Assembly: GCF_008386465.1 (NCBI RefSeq)
Contig: NZ_VUOD01000011.1
Coordinates: 1 to 62,573, forward strand
Source of the DNA: Arenimonas fontis
GTDB taxonomy: Bacteria; Pseudomonadota; Gammaproteobacteria; Xanthomonadales; Xanthomonadaceae
DNA length: 62,573 nucleotides
Direction: 5' to 3'
Part shown: piece by piece, positions 20,715 through 31,606 of the stretch
How the letters are laid out: each line of letters starts with the position of its first letter
Position numbering within the stretch: the stretch's first letter is position 1
Notes under the pieces: model-generated
Seen by the model: the letters and a program-made list of their open reading frames with translations, nothing else
Told to the model about the DNA's origin: nothing
The model's database searches: none
Made by a program: the position numbers and the translations under genes

Positions 20715-21686
20715 ATGGCCTGGTTCAATCCCTTCCGGGTCGCCAGGCGGCTGCGCCAGATCGGCCTGATCGGCATCGGCGAACGCAACGCCCACTACGT
20801 GCTGATGCACAACCCGCGCAAGTTCTACCCGCGGGTGGATGACAAGCTGCTGACCAAGAAGCTGGCGCTCAAGGCCGGCTTGCCGGTGCCCGACCTGTAC
20901 GCGGTCGTGCGCGAAGAGCACGAGATCGCCGAACTGCACGACAAGCTGGCCTGTCGCGACAGTTTCGTGGTCAAGCCCGCGCATGGTTCCGGCGGCGACG
21001 GCATCCTGGTAATCACCGGCCGGCGCGGCGACAAGTACCGGCGCGCGTCCGGCACCCTGATGAGCCGGGAGGAATTCGAGCACCATCTGTCCAACGGCCT
21101 GTCGGGACTGTATTCACTGGGTGGCCAGCCGGATCACCTGATCGTCGAGTACTGCGTGCAGTTCGACCCGATCTTCGATCGGGTCAGCTACAAGGGCGTG
21201 CCGGACATCCGCATCATCGTTTTCCTCGGTTATCCGGTGATGGCGATGATCCGTCTGCCGACCCGCATGTCCGACGGCAAGGCCAACCTGCACCAGGGCG
21301 CCATCGGCGTCGGCATCGACATCCCCAGCGGCCGGACCAAACGCGGCGTCTGGGGCACCGAAGTCATCCGCGAGCACCCCGATACCGAACAGAGCATCGT
21401 CGGCCTGGAGATCCCGCAGTGGCCGCGCCTGCTGGAAATGGCCGCCCGTTGTCACGAACTGTCAGGACTGGGCTACGTCGGCGTGGACTTCGTGCTGGAC
21501 AGGGAGCGCGGCCCCCTGATCCTCGAGCTCAACGCCCGGCCCGGCCTGGCCATCCAGATCGCCAACGGCAATGGCCTGGGGCATCGCCTGCGCAAGATCG
21601 AAGCGCTGCGCGACGCTGGCCGGCTGTCCCGCGATCCGGTCGAGCGGGTTGCCTTCGCGCGCGCCAACTTCCCGACTACCGGCTGA
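20715..21686 (+). CDS. Alpha-L-glutamate ligase-like ATP-grasp protein (RimK-related)
   Basis: This 323-residue ATP-grasp enzyme is related to RimK, which ligates glutamate to ribosomal protein S6. The ATP-grasp motifs are present: FVVKPAHGSGGDGILV near residue 78, the metal-binding end region YVGVDFVLDRERGPLILELN and ARPGLAIQIAN. The start is an ATG three bases after the previous stop. In other genomes this subfamily travels with the inactive-transglutaminase/7TM protein and often with a RimB-like zinc protease, and the protease is not in this window. It probably forms an amide bond using ATP; acceptor and donor are unknown. Confidence 0.82.
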   Translation: MAWFNPFRVARRLRQIGLIGIGERNAHYVLMHNPRKFYPRVDDKLLTKKLALKAGLPVPDLYAVVREEHEIAELHDKLACRDSFVVKPAHGSGGDGILVITGRRGDKYRRASGTLMSREEFEHHLSNGLSGLYSLGGQPDHLIVEYCVQFDPIFDRVSYKGVPDIRIIVFLGYPVMAMIRLPTRMSDGKANLHQGAIGVGIDIPSGRTKRGVWGTEVIREHPDTEQSIVGLEIPQWPRLLEMAARCHELSGLGYVGVDFVLDRERGPLILELNARPGLAIQIANGNGLGHRLRKIEALRDAGRLSRDPVERVAFARANFPTTG

Positions 21687-21875
21687 ACGGCGCCCGCCTC
21701 TTAACGCGGTTTTAAGACCGTGGGCGCACGGTCACGCCATTCTTCGGACGCCAAAGAGCCCCTATACGGCGGCGGACGGTCGAACCGGCCAAAGCCGGCT
21801 TGAGCCGGCGGCGAAATCCCGTTTACCCTAGCCGGCCCCGGCCGCGTTCAGGCGCGGCAGCAAGGAGTATCACCC
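21687..21875 (+). promoter_or_regulatory. Leader and promoter candidate for the TPR gene
   Basis: The 189-bp gap holds a possible promoter: TTGAGC at 21800-21805, 18 bases, then TACCCT at 21824-21829. A good AAGGAG ribosome site follows just before the ATG. CTTAACGCGGTTTTAAG near 21708-21724 is a small AT-rich island. No gene is seen. Confidence 0.4.
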
Positions 21876-23138
21876 ATGAAGGCATTGCAGCATCTCAAGC
21901 TGGTCGCAGTCGCGTTCCTGGTCGCGGCCCTGGCCGTCACCGACGCCGACGCCCGCCGGGAGAAAAAGCAGGAGGCGTCCGTCGACTTCCCGAACGCCAC
22001 CCGCGTGGACCCGAAGCCGGACAGCAGCCCGCGCCTGGCCAAGGACATGCAGCGCATGAACGATGCCTATGGCGACGGAGACATGGAGAAGGTGCTGCAG
22101 ATGGCCGGACAGGTGCTGGCCAGCAGTAGGGCCAAGCCGTACGACATCGCCGTGGCGCACATGTTTTCCGGTTTTGCCGCTTACGATCTCGGCCAGGTCG
22201 ATCTGGCCATCGAGCACATGACCAAGGCGATCGATACGAACGCCCTGCCCAACAACAACCACTTCAGCACCATGCACACCCTGGCGTCGATCTACGCCCA
22301 GGAGGAGCAATACGACAAATCGATCGAGTACCTGGATCGCTACATCGCCGAAACCAGGACCGACAAGGCCGACGTCTATGCCCTGAAGGGGCAGATCCAC
22401 TACAACAGTGAGCAGTACCCGCAGGCAGTGGAGGCCATCAAGCAGGCGATGCAACTGCAGAAGCAGAACCAGCCGGCCAGCTGGCAACAGATCCTGATGG
22501 CCTCGTACCACGAGATGGGCGATGACAACGCGGCCCTGGCCCTGGCAGAGCAACTGTACCGGGACAGCCCCGAAGACAAGCAGGTCGTGCTCAACCTGGT
22601 CACCATCTACAGCCAGCTCGACCAGAGCGACAAGGCCATCGCCCTGATGGAGCAGGCCCGGGCCAAGGGGATGCTCACCGAGCAGCGTGACTATGAGGTT
22701 CTCTATTCCGCCTACCTGAACACCGATGGCGGCGAAGCCAAGGCGGCCGAGGTCATCAAGGAAGGCCTCGACAAGGGACTGCTCCCCGGTGACGCCCGGA
22801 CCTACACCTATCTTGGGCAGGCGTATTACTTCAGCGACCAGGTGAGTCCGGCCATCGAGGCTTTCCGCAAGGCCGCCGCCGCGGCCGCCGACGGCGAGCC
22901 GGGCCTGTATCTGTCGCAGATCCTCAGCAACGAAGACCGGCAGCCGGAGGCCAAGGCAGCAGCCCAGGCCGCACTGGCCAAGGGCCTCAGGAAACCCGGC
23001 GAGGCCTGGATGATCGTCGGTCGGGCCGAGTTCTACATGGACAACCTTCCCGCGGCCCGTGCGGCCTACCAGGAGGCCATGAAGGATCCGGCGACCCGGG
23101 AACAGGCCAGGAAGGCGCTGGCCCAGATAAGCCGCTGA
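21876..23138 (+). CDS. Secreted tetratricopeptide repeat protein
   Basis: This 420-residue protein has a signal peptide (residues 1-26, ending DADA) and TPR-like helical repeats from about residue 60 to the end; examples are YDIAVAHMFSGFAAYDLGQV and YALKGQIHYNSEQYPQAVEA. It probably works in the periplasm as a protein-binding scaffold. It sits directly upstream of tonB on the same strand. A TPR protein beside the TonB cluster recurs in xanthomonads as I recall, so a role in TonB-dependent transport or envelope upkeep is reasonable inference. tonB has its own promoter, so the two are not simply cotranscribed. Confidence 0.75.
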   Translation: MKALQHLKLVAVAFLVAALAVTDADARREKKQEASVDFPNATRVDPKPDSSPRLAKDMQRMNDAYGDGDMEKVLQMAGQVLASSRAKPYDIAVAHMFSGFAAYDLGQVDLAIEHMTKAIDTNALPNNNHFSTMHTLASIYAQEEQYDKSIEYLDRYIAETRTDKADVYALKGQIHYNSEQYPQAVEAIKQAMQLQKQNQPASWQQILMASYHEMGDDNAALALAEQLYRDSPEDKQVVLNLVTIYSQLDQSDKAIALMEQARAKGMLTEQRDYEVLYSAYLNTDGGEAKAAEVIKEGLDKGLLPGDARTYTYLGQAYYFSDQVSPAIEAFRKAAAAAADGEPGLYLSQILSNEDRQPEAKAAAQAALAKGLRKPGEAWMIVGRAEFYMDNLPAARAAYQEAMKDPATREQARKALAQISR

Positions 23139-23148
23139 TTGCGGGCGT

Positions 23149-23176
23149 TTGGTAAACGAAAAGCCTCTGGTATAAG
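23149..23176 (+). promoter_or_regulatory. tonB promoter
   Basis: TTGGTA (23149-23154), a 16-base spacer and TATAAG (23171-23176) form a good sigma-70 promoter in the 114-bp gap between the TPR gene and tonB. The stretch around it is clearly more AT-rich than its surroundings. No Fur-box-like palindrome was recognised. Confidence 0.7.
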
Positions 23177-23252
23177 CTAGCAAGTTCCCGCCGGGCCCCG
23201 GCGGGCCGCGGCCACGATGCCGCCAGAACGAACGAACCGAGCCGCCACCTGC

Positions 23253-23912
<660 letters not shown>

Positions 23913-23960
23913 AGCTCCAAGACCACTCCCAACGGTTCACTACCCTAGAAAGGCACCCTT

Positions 23961-24746
23961 ATGCTGCAGGACATCATTCTCAACGCTGCTGCCGCCGCTG
24001 CCGGCGGTGCCGCCAACAACGCCGAGGCCCTGTCCAAGATGGGCTTCGCCCACCTGATGAACGAGATGATGGGCGACCCGGGCGAGTTCATCGTCTCCTG
24101 GGTCGTGCTGATCATGCTGGTCGTCATGTCCTTCGGTTCCTGGTGGTACACCATCGTCAACGCCATCAAGAACGCCATGATCTCCAAGCGCGCCGACAGC
24201 ATCGTGCGCACCTTCTGGGAGACGCCCAACGCCCAGGATGCGATCCGCTTCATGGAAGAGCAGCCGGCCAACGAGCCGTTCTCCAAGATCGCCCTGGATT
24301 GCGCCCAGGCCGCCGCCCACCATCAGCGCCATGAGGGCAGCCGCCTGGTGGACGCGCTGAACCGCTCCGAGTTCATCGATCGGGCCCTGCGCCAGGCGGT
24401 GACCCGCGAAAGCGCCAAGCTCGAGAACGGCCTGACCTGGCTGGCCACGGTCGGCGCGACGGCTCCGTTCGTCGGCCTGCTCGGTACCGTGTGGGGCATC
24501 TATGGCGCCCTGATCCGCATCGGTGCCACCGGCCAGGCCTCCATCGACGCCGTCGCCGGCCCGGTGGGCGAGGCGCTGATCATGACCGCCCTGGGTCTGT
24601 TCGTCGCCATCCCGGCGGTGCTGGCCTACAACGCCTTCGTGCGCCAGAACCGCAACACCTACGCCAAGTTCGATACCTTCGCGCACGACCTGCACGACTT
24701 CTTCGCCACCGGTTCGCGCGTGGGCGACGCCCCGGGCAAGCGTTAA
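23961..24746 (+). CDS. exbB: Biopolymer transport protein ExbB (MotA/TolQ/ExbB channel)
   Basis: ExbB forms the pentameric proton channel around ExbD in the inner membrane. The 261-residue protein has an N-terminal helix (VSWVVLIMLVVMSFGSWWY), a cytoplasmic domain and two further helices containing TVGATAPFVGLLGTVWGIYG and GLFVAIPAVLAYNAF, the canonical channel motifs. A ribosome-like AGAAAGG precedes the ATG. The gene order tonB-exbB-exbD-exbD with short gaps indicates one operon ending at the terminator near 25.66 kb. Confidence 0.95.
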   Translation: MLQDIILNAAAAAAGGAANNAEALSKMGFAHLMNEMMGDPGEFIVSWVVLIMLVVMSFGSWWYTIVNAIKNAMISKRADSIVRTFWETPNAQDAIRFMEEQPANEPFSKIALDCAQAAAHHQRHEGSRLVDALNRSEFIDRALRQAVTRESAKLENGLTWLATVGATAPFVGLLGTVWGIYGALIRIGATGQASIDAVAGPVGEALIMTALGLFVAIPAVLAYNAFVRQNRNTYAKFDTFAHDLHDFFATGSRVGDAPGKR

Positions 24747-24794
24747 GCAACCGACCGACCAGGAGCCAAAGGCATGGCCTTCTCCAGCAATTCC

Positions 24795-25628
<834 letters not shown>

Positions 25629-25657
25629 GACCCGGCTTCCGGCCATACCCTGCAGCG

Positions 25658-25685
25658 ACGCCGCCCACCCGGGCGGCGTTTTTTT
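25658..25685 (+). terminator. Rho-independent terminator of the tonB operon
   Basis: A 9-bp perfect stem (ACGCCGCCC with GGGCGGCGT) has a 4-base loop and runs directly into seven T residues. It is the strongest terminator in the window and lies 30 bases after exbD2. Confidence 0.95.
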
Positions 25686-25777
25686 GCGCCTTCGGAGCCA
25701 GCGTCCGGAAGCCGGGCCAGGCGCCGGGATCCGGGGCTGTGCCGTTGTGTCAGACCGTCCGAACGGAAAGCGTCGGC

Positions 25778-26539
25778 TCAGCTGCCCTGCCGGCTGGCGG
25801 CGATGATGTCCAGGTAGGCCCGGACGGTGGTGTCCAAGCCGGCGTACAGGGCTTCGCCGATCAGGGCATGACCGATGGAGACCTCCAGGACGCCGGGCAC
25901 GGCGCGCAGGAAATCGCCCAGGTTCTCCTGGCTCAGGTCATGGCCCGCGTTCACCCCCAGTCCCAGTGCCCGGGCGCGCCTGGCCGTTTCCGCGCAGCGC
26001 TCCAGCTCCGGTCCTGCCATGCCGGCCGCGTGGGCTTCCGCGTACGGGCCGGTATAGATCTCGATGCGATCGGCCCCGATCTCGGCCGCCCTGTCCAGGG
26101 CCGGCGCCCCGGCATCCACGAACAGCGACACCCGCACCCCCATGGCCTTGAGCTCGGCTACCAGCGGGCGCAGCCGATCCGCGTCCCGGGCCAGGTCGAA
26201 GCCATGATCGGAGGTGATCTGGCCGTCGCCGTCCGGCACCAGCGTGGCCTGGGTCGGGCGTACCCGCTCCACCAGGGCGAGAAAGCCCGGATAGTCGTCC
26301 CGCGGCGGTGCGAAAGGGTTGCCCTCGAGGTTGTACTCGGCCCGGCCGGCGACCAGCGCCGCCAGAGCGTCCACATCCGCCGGCCGGATGTGCCGCCGGT
26401 CGGGACGGGGGTGCACGGTGATGCCGCCCGCACCGGCGGCGATCGCCACCTCCGCGGCCCGGGTCACGCGCGGTTCGAGTCCGCCGCGGGAGTTGCGCAG
26501 CACGGCCACCTTGTTGACGTTCACGCTCAGTACGGTCAT
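25778..26539 (-). CDS. pdxJ: Pyridoxine 5'-phosphate synthase PdxJ
   Basis: PdxJ condenses 1-deoxyxylulose 5-phosphate with amino-acetone phosphate to make pyridoxine phosphate, the last ring-forming step of DXP-dependent vitamin B6 synthesis. The 253-residue TIM-barrel protein has [16 protein letters not shown] at the start, [21 protein letters not shown] and [15 protein letters not shown], all family marks. The ATG at 26539 begins the conserved strand; the open frame beyond it has no support. It converges on the tonB operon, and that neighbourhood matches the order I recall in Xanthomonas. Confidence 0.95.
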   Translation of the reverse strand: MTVLSVNVNKVAVLRNSRGGLEPRVTRAAEVAIAAGAGGITVHPRPDRRHIRPADVDALAALVAGRAEYNLEGNPFAPPRDDYPGFLALVERVRPTQATLVPDGDGQITSDHGFDLARDADRLRPLVAELKAMGVRVSLFVDAGAPALDRAAEIGADRIEIYTGPYAEAHAAGMAGPELERCAETARRARALGLGVNAGHDLSQENLGDFLRAVPGVLEVSIGHALIGEALYAGLDTTVRAYLDIIAASRQGS

Positions 26540-26624
26540 GCGTCCAGCGTACTGCGGCCACCGCCCGGCGGAAAACCGGTTCCCGGCCCCTTTTCCGCCC
26601 CCCGGCGGGATGGATAATCGGCCC

Positions 26625-29498
26625 ATGCGCCCGTCCCGCCTCGTCCTGATCGGCCTGTTGGCCTTCTGCCTGCTGGCCCCGCTGCCCGAGGCGAGCGCCG
26701 GGACCATTCCCGGCGCTCCGCTGTTGCAGAGCTTCGGATCGGGCGTCACCAAGGCCATGCCAGGACACTTCGCCCTCGCCACCGGCGCGGGCGGCGAGCT
26801 GTTCGTCGGCAATGTCGAGGGCGTGCTGGTGTACGACGGCGTCACCTGGGAGTTGACCGAGCTTGCCGGTCGCTCCCCGGGCCGTTCGCTGGCCCTGGGG
26901 GCCGACGGACAAATCTACGTCGGCGGCTACGACACCTTCGGCCGGCTGGCCCGCAACGGCGAGGGACGCTTCGTCTACGAAGAGCTGCTGAGCCGGGCCG
27001 GCCTGCGCGATGTCCAACGTCACGTCGGCATCGTCTGGGAGGTGCTGGCCCGACCGGAAGGCGTGTACTTCCGCGCCGAGCGGAACCTGCATTTCCTGCC
27101 CTACGACAACGGCAACCCGGAACGCTGGCCCCTGCCGGAAGAGGCGCGATCGTTCTACGTGGTGGACGACCAGCTTTGGCTGCGCGTGCAGGGCCAGGGC
27201 CTGGTGCGCTTCGACCAGGGCCGCTTCGTTCCGGTACCCGGCGGGGCAAGCTTCGCCGATGTGCCGGTCGCAGGCCTGGTGGAGCGTCCGGACGGAGTCC
27301 TGGTGGTGGCGGAAAATGGGCTCCACCGCCTGGGCGGGAATGGCGTGCAGGCCGTGCCCGGCGAGGGCAGCGACGTGGTCCGCAGCACCCGCAGCTACGT
27401 CGTGCAGGCCTTGGCGGACGAAAGCCTGGTGGTCGGCAGCCTGGACGGAACCCTGTTTCGGCTCGATCGCGAATTGCGTCTGCGCGAGCGCATGGCTCTG
27501 GGCGCGTTCGCCGTCCATGCCCTCGGCCTGGATCGGGAGGGTGGCTTGTGGGTGGCCACCGAGGGGGACCTGTACCGTCTGGCCTTGCCCTCTCCCTGGT
27601 CCTTCCTCGGGCCCGAGCAGGGCCTGGTCGGCACGCCGCTGGATTTCGCCTGGCACCGGAACGCGCTCTGGCTTGCCACCAGCCGCGGCGTCCAGCGCCT
27701 GCGCCAGACCGGAAGCGGCCTGAAAGCCGAGCGGCTGGACTGGACCAGGTTCGAGGCCCACGCCCTGCTGGAGACCGAGGCAGGCCTGCTGGTCGGCCTG
27801 CGCGAAGCCATGATGGTGCTGGATCCAGGCAAGGAAGCGCCTCGCGTCCTCTGGGGTGGGGCGCCCGAGCGGGGCATCTATGCGCTCGAGCGATCGACTT
27901 TCGACAACGGCCTGGTGTACGCGCTCGGCAGCACCGAACTGGTCCTGCTGCGCCTGCACGACAACCGTTGGCAGGCATCGGCGGAAATCCCGCTGGAAGG
28001 GATCAGCGTCAACGGCCTGGAGGAGCTGGCGCCCGGCGAACTCTGGTTCGGCGATACCCGCGGCCCGGTGCAACGCTGGCGCATTGACACGGCGACCGGC
28101 AAGGTACTGGAACGCACCCGCTTCGACGACGCCCGCGGCCTGGTCGTGACCCCGCGCGAGGGCACCTTCGTCTATCAGCTGGATGGGCAGCTGCGCGCGA
28201 TCAGCGGCAAGGCCGGCTTCCGCCGGGAAGGCGAGCGTTTCGTCCCCGATGCGGCACCGCCCTACACCCTGGTGGACAAGCCGCATGAACTGCTGGTGGA
28301 GGAAACGCCGCTGGGCGCCTTCGCCTACACCCGGCGCCAGTTGTGGCACCGCCCTCCCGACGCGGACCGTTGGCTGGCCATGCATCCCGGTTCGCCGCAG
28401 GCCGTCGGCTACGCGAACCTGCGGGTGAACAGGGACGGCGTCCTGCGCATCGCCACCTGGTCCGGGCTGTTGCAGTACGACCCGGAAACGCCGGCGCCGC
28501 AGCCCAGTCCGCTGCATCTAGGCATGGAGACGGTAACGGCGCGCGGCCCGGACGGCAGCGTCCTGCGCCTGCCGACCCGTACCGGAGACCAGCCGGTCGA
28601 GGTGCCGGCGGGCCACAGCCTCAGCCTGCGCTTTGCCATGGTCAGCATGGAAAGCGGCGCCGAGTTCCGCTATCTGCTGCATGGCGTCACCCCGGAATGG
28701 AGCAGCTGGGCCGATCGGGACCTTTTCATCCGCGCGCTGCCGGCCGGCGACTATGCCCTGGAGGTGCAGGCCCGTACCCGCACCGGGCGCATGGCGCCGG
28801 GCATGATCTATCGGTTCCGGGTGCTGCCGCGCTGGTATGAGCAATGGTGGGCCATCGGCCTGGGCTTGCTGGCGGTCGCCGGCTTCGCTTCCCTGTTGAC
28901 CGTCTGGAGCGTCCGTCGCCGCACCGAACGCTACCTGATGGAGAATCGCCGGCTCGAGGCGCGCATTGCCGAGCGCACCCACGAGCTGGAAGAGCTCAAC
29001 CGCAGGCTGGCCGAACTGGTAACCGAGGATGCGCTGACCGGCGTGGCCAACCGGCGCGCCCTGGAAAGCGGTTTGCGCCGCGAGTGGTACCGCTGCCTGG
29101 ACCAGCGCCGGCCGCTGTCGGTGCTGATGATCGACGTCGACCACTTCAAGGCCTACAACGACACCCACGGCCACCTCGAAGGCGACGCCCAGCTGCGCCG
29201 GATCGCCCAGCGGCTGGCCGCCGAGCACGATCCGCAGCGCGAGCTGCTGGCCCGTTACGGCGGCGAGGAGTTCGCCCTGCTGCTGCCGGGGGTGCACCGG
29301 GACGAAGCGGCGCGCAGGGCCGAGCGCATCCGCTCAGCCATCTCCGCTTCGGATATCGGCATGACCGTCAGCATCGGCGTCGCCGGTTACGAGCCGGACG
29401 TGCAGTCCGATCCGGAGAACCTGCTGCGACGCGCCGACGCGGCCCTTTACGCTGCCAAGCGCGCCGGCCGCAACCGCGTCGAAGTCGACGCCGGCTGA
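26625..29498 (+). CDS. Diguanylate cyclase with periplasmic beta-propeller sensor
   Basis: This 957-residue protein has a signal peptide (residues 1-25), a long repeat domain with propeller-like blades (about 30-620; for example [16 protein letters not shown]), a Y_Y_Y-like beta domain (about 625-735), one helix ([21 protein letters not shown]), a short coiled coil ([20 protein letters not shown]) and a C-terminal GGDEF domain with RYGGEEF near residue 879. It probably makes c-di-GMP in response to a periplasmic ligand. The expected inhibitory RxxD site reads RELL, so product inhibition is probably lost. The ATG has no ribosome site but has GATAAT six bases upstream; an ATG at 26610 is the alternative. 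Confidence 0.85.
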   Translation: MRPSRLVLIGLLAFCLLAPLPEASAGTIPGAPLLQSFGSGVTKAMPGHFALATGAGGELFVGNVEGVLVYDGVTWELTELAGRSPGRSLALGADGQIYVGGYDTFGRLARNGEGRFVYEELLSRAGLRDVQRHVGIVWEVLARPEGVYFRAERNLHFLPYDNGNPERWPLPEEARSFYVVDDQLWLRVQGQGLVRFDQGRFVPVPGGASFADVPVAGLVERPDGVLVVAENGLHRLGGNGVQAVPGEGSDVVRSTRSYVVQALADESLVVGSLDGTLFRLDRELRLRERMALGAFAVHALGLDREGGLWVATEGDLYRLALPSPWSFLGPEQGLVGTPLDFAWHRNALWLATSRGVQRLRQTGSGLKAERLDWTRFEAHALLETEAGLLVGLREAMMVLDPGKEAPRVLWGGAPERGIYALERSTFDNGLVYALGSTELVLLRLHDNRWQASAEIPLEGISVNGLEELAPGELWFGDTRGPVQRWRIDTATGKVLERTRFDDARGLVVTPREGTFVYQLDGQLRAISGKAGFRREGERFVPDAAPPYTLVDKPHELLVEETPLGAFAYTRRQLWHRPPDADRWLAMHPGSPQAVGYANLRVNRDGVLRIATWSGLLQYDPETPAPQPSPLHLGMETVTARGPDGSVLRLPTRTGDQPVEVPAGHSLSLRFAMVSMESGAEFRYLLHGVTPEWSSWADRDLFIRALPAGDYALEVQARTRTGRMAPGMIYRFRVLPRWYEQWWAIGLGLLAVAGFASLLTVWSVRRRTERYLMENRRLEARIAERTHELEELNRRLAELVTEDALTGVANRRALESGLRREWYRCLDQRRPLSVLMIDVDHFKAYNDTHGHLEGDAQLRRIAQRLAAEHDPQRELLARYGGEEFALLLPGVHRDEAARRAERIRSAISASDIGMTVSIGVAGYEPDVQSDPENLLRRADAALYAAKRAGRNRVEVDAG

Positions 29499-29534
29499 GG
29501 GCTGGCCTGGAGCCGGCCGCCCCGGCCAGTCCGA

Positions 29535-29777
29535 TCAGGCCTTCTTGATCAGCCCGATGATCGCCAGCAGGATCACCGCGCCGACGAAGGCGGTGATGAA
29601 GCTGCCGACGGTGCCGCCGAAGGCGATGCCCAGCTTCGGCAGCAGCCAGCCGCCGAGCCAGGCGCCGACTACGCCGACGACGATATTGATGATCACGCCG
29701 AAGCCGCGGCCCTTCATCACCACGCCGGCCAGCCAGCCCGCCAGGGCACCGATGAGCAGGAAGATGATCAGGTTCAT
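29535..29777 (-). CDS. GlsB/YeaQ/YmgE family membrane protein
   Basis: This 80-residue, almost entirely hydrophobic protein has three helices and the Gly-rich pattern of the family (FLLIGALAGWLAGVVMKGRG, VVGAWLGGWLLP). Relatives are induced by stress or stationary phase, and their molecular role is unclear. The start is an ATG with AGG-rich sequence upstream (GGAGGTCTGC). It converges on the cyclase gene with a 36-base gap. A second small membrane protein gene lies 38 bases upstream and may be in the same unit. Confidence 0.88.
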   Translation of the reverse strand: MNLIIFLLIGALAGWLAGVVMKGRGFGVIINIVVGVVGAWLGGWLLPKLGIAFGGTVGSFITAFVGAVILLAIIGLIKKA

Positions 29778-29815
29778 GCAGACCTCCGGGGTCGGGAACA
29801 GGGACGTTGCGGTCT

Positions 29816-30088
29816 TCAGGTCGCCGGTCCGTCCGGCGGCGTTCCGCCGTCGCCTGGCGATTTCCTGGCCTCCGCCCGTTCGCGGATGCGGCGCAACTCG
29901 TCCGGGCTCAGGATGTGGCTGACGTCGCGCGAGCGGCTGGCGATGCGCGCCTGCAGCCAGCCCACCACCCAGGCCAGCATGAAGCCGAAGGCGCCGAGCA
30001 GGAACAGGAAGGACAAGGCGGTGGAGATGCCCCGCGACATCGCCAGGGCCAGGCACAGCACCGACAGCAGCAGGTAGATCCAGTACAT
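29816..30088 (-). CDS. Small two-helix membrane protein, function unknown
   Basis: This 90-residue protein starts YWIYLLLSVLCLALAMSRG, has a second helix (FLFLLGAFGFMLAWVVGWLQ) and a charged cytoplasmic tail (SPDELRRIRERAEARKSPG). I do not recognise a named family. The size, clean start and position between glsB-like and cardiolipin synthase genes on the same strand support a real gene. Membrane or stress physiology is the only hint from context. Confidence 0.65.
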   Translation of the reverse strand: MYWIYLLLSVLCLALAMSRGISTALSFLFLLGAFGFMLAWVVGWLQARIASRSRDVSHILSPDELRRIRERAEARKSPGDGGTPPDGPAT

Positions 30089-30150
30089 GGGCGCACCTCG
30101 CGTTGCCCGGCAGTGTAGCCGAAGCCGGCAACGACGCCAGCCCTGCCGGA

Positions 30151-31566
30151 TCAGAGCAGGGGCGACAGCAGCCTTGCCCAGGCTTCACCCAGGCGCCGCC
30201 CGAGACCGCTGGCCCGGCCGGCGACGACTTCGCGGCTTTCCGCCAGGCACGCCGCGATCTCCTTTTCCAGGGCGCCGGCGGTGCCGACGTCGTGCAGCAA
30301 CACGTTCAGCTCGAAGTTCAGGCGGAAGCTGCGGTAGTCGAAGTTGGCGCTGCCTAGCAGGCAGGTATCGCCGTCCACCAACAGCGCCTTGCTGTGCAGC
30401 ATGCGCGGCTGGTACTCGAACACGCGGATGCCGGCCGCCAGCAGCTCGTCGTAATAGGAGCGGGCGGCAGCGCGGACGATGGCGGAATCACTGCGCGCGG
30501 GCACCAGCACGCGCACGTCCAGTCCCCGCAGCGCCGCCGAGGTGAGGGCCATGCGCGCGGCCTCGCCGGGCACGAAGTAGGGGGTCACCAACCAGACCCG
30601 CCGGTCTGCCTGATGGATGGCCTCGACCATGACCCGGTGGATGGCCTCCCAGGGCGAATCAGGGCCGGACGGCAACACCTGGGCCAGCAAGCGGCCAGGC
30701 GGAAGTTCCGGCCACAGATTGCGGTCGCGCAGGGCCACGCCGGTGGTGTAGTGCCAGTCCTCGAGGAAGGCCAGTTGCAGCCAGCGCACCACCTCGCCGC
30801 GCAGGCGCAGGTGCAGGTCGCGGAAGGCGTCGGCGCGCAGGCGTTCGTCCTGGGTGTCGGAAACGTTGATGCCGCCGGTGAAGGCCTCCCGGCCGTCCAC
30901 CACCACCAGCTTGCGGTGGCTGCGCAGGTTCACCCGCGGTCGCCACAGCCAGCGCAGCCGGGCCGGGTGGAACCAGGCGACCTCGGCGCCCGCCTCGCGC
31001 AACGGGGTCAGGAACCGGTTCGGGGTCCGGCCCGAGCCGATCGCGTCCAGCAGCAGCCGGACCCGCACCCCGGCACGGGCGCGCTCGGCCAGGGCGTCAC
31101 GCACCGTCGTCCCGATCCGGTCGGCTTCGAAGATGTAGTACTCCAGGTGCAGGTGGTGCTGCGCGCCGGCGATGGCGGCCAGCAGCGCGTCGTAGGTGGC
31201 GTGACCGCCGACCAGCAGCTCGGCCTCGGTGGCGGTGGCCGGGGCGTAACGAGTGACGGACTGGCCCAGTTTCGCCACCGTGACGCAATCCTCGCTGGCC
31301 CGCAGGCCGTCCGGAAGGGCCGCCTGCAGGCCGGAACGCGCGCGGGTGCGGCGATGCCGTTGCCGGCGGATCCGCTGCGGCCCCAGGAAGTGATAGACCA
31401 CCAGCCCCAGCACCGGCAGCGCCGCCAGCGCCAGCAACCAGCTGAGGGTCGCGATGGGCTCGCGCTTCTGCAGCACGATCCAGCAGGCCAGTACCAGCAG
31501 GTACAGGCCCCACACGGCCAGCAGCCAGGGTTCGAGCTGGGGCCAGAGTTCGCGCATCTGGGTCAT
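30151..31566 (-). CDS. cls: Cardiolipin synthase (phospholipase D family)
   Basis: This enzyme joins two phosphatidylglycerols to cardiolipin at the inner membrane. The 471-residue protein has two N-terminal helices (PWLLAVWGLYLLVLACWIVL and a second near 45-60) and two HKD motifs: HRKLVVVDGREAFTGGINV near residue 213 and HSKALLVDGDTCLLGSANFD near 390. Both are complete, so it should be active. The length and N-terminus fit ClsA-type enzymes. The ATG at 31566 starts the first helix; the longer frame runs over the divergent radical SAM gene and is rejected. Confidence 0.92.
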   Translation of the reverse strand: MTQMRELWPQLEPWLLAVWGLYLLVLACWIVLQKREPIATLSWLLALAALPVLGLVVYHFLGPQRIRRQRHRRTRARSGLQAALPDGLRASEDCVTVAKLGQSVTRYAPATATEAELLVGGHATYDALLAAIAGAQHHLHLEYYIFEADRIGTTVRDALAERARAGVRVRLLLDAIGSGRTPNRFLTPLREAGAEVAWFHPARLRWLWRPRVNLRSHRKLVVVDGREAFTGGINVSDTQDERLRADAFRDLHLRLRGEVVRWLQLAFLEDWHYTTGVALRDRNLWPELPPGRLLAQVLPSGPDSPWEAIHRVMVEAIHQADRRVWLVTPYFVPGEAARMALTSAALRGLDVRVLVPARSDSAIVRAAARSYYDELLAAGIRVFEYQPRMLHSKALLVDGDTCLLGSANFDYRSFRLNFELNVLLHDVGTAGALEKEIAACLAESREVVAGRASGLGRRLGEAWARLLSPLL

Positions 31567-31606
31567 TCGTGTCCCGGCCGGTGAGACGGCGCCGGCGTAG
31601 GCTGGA

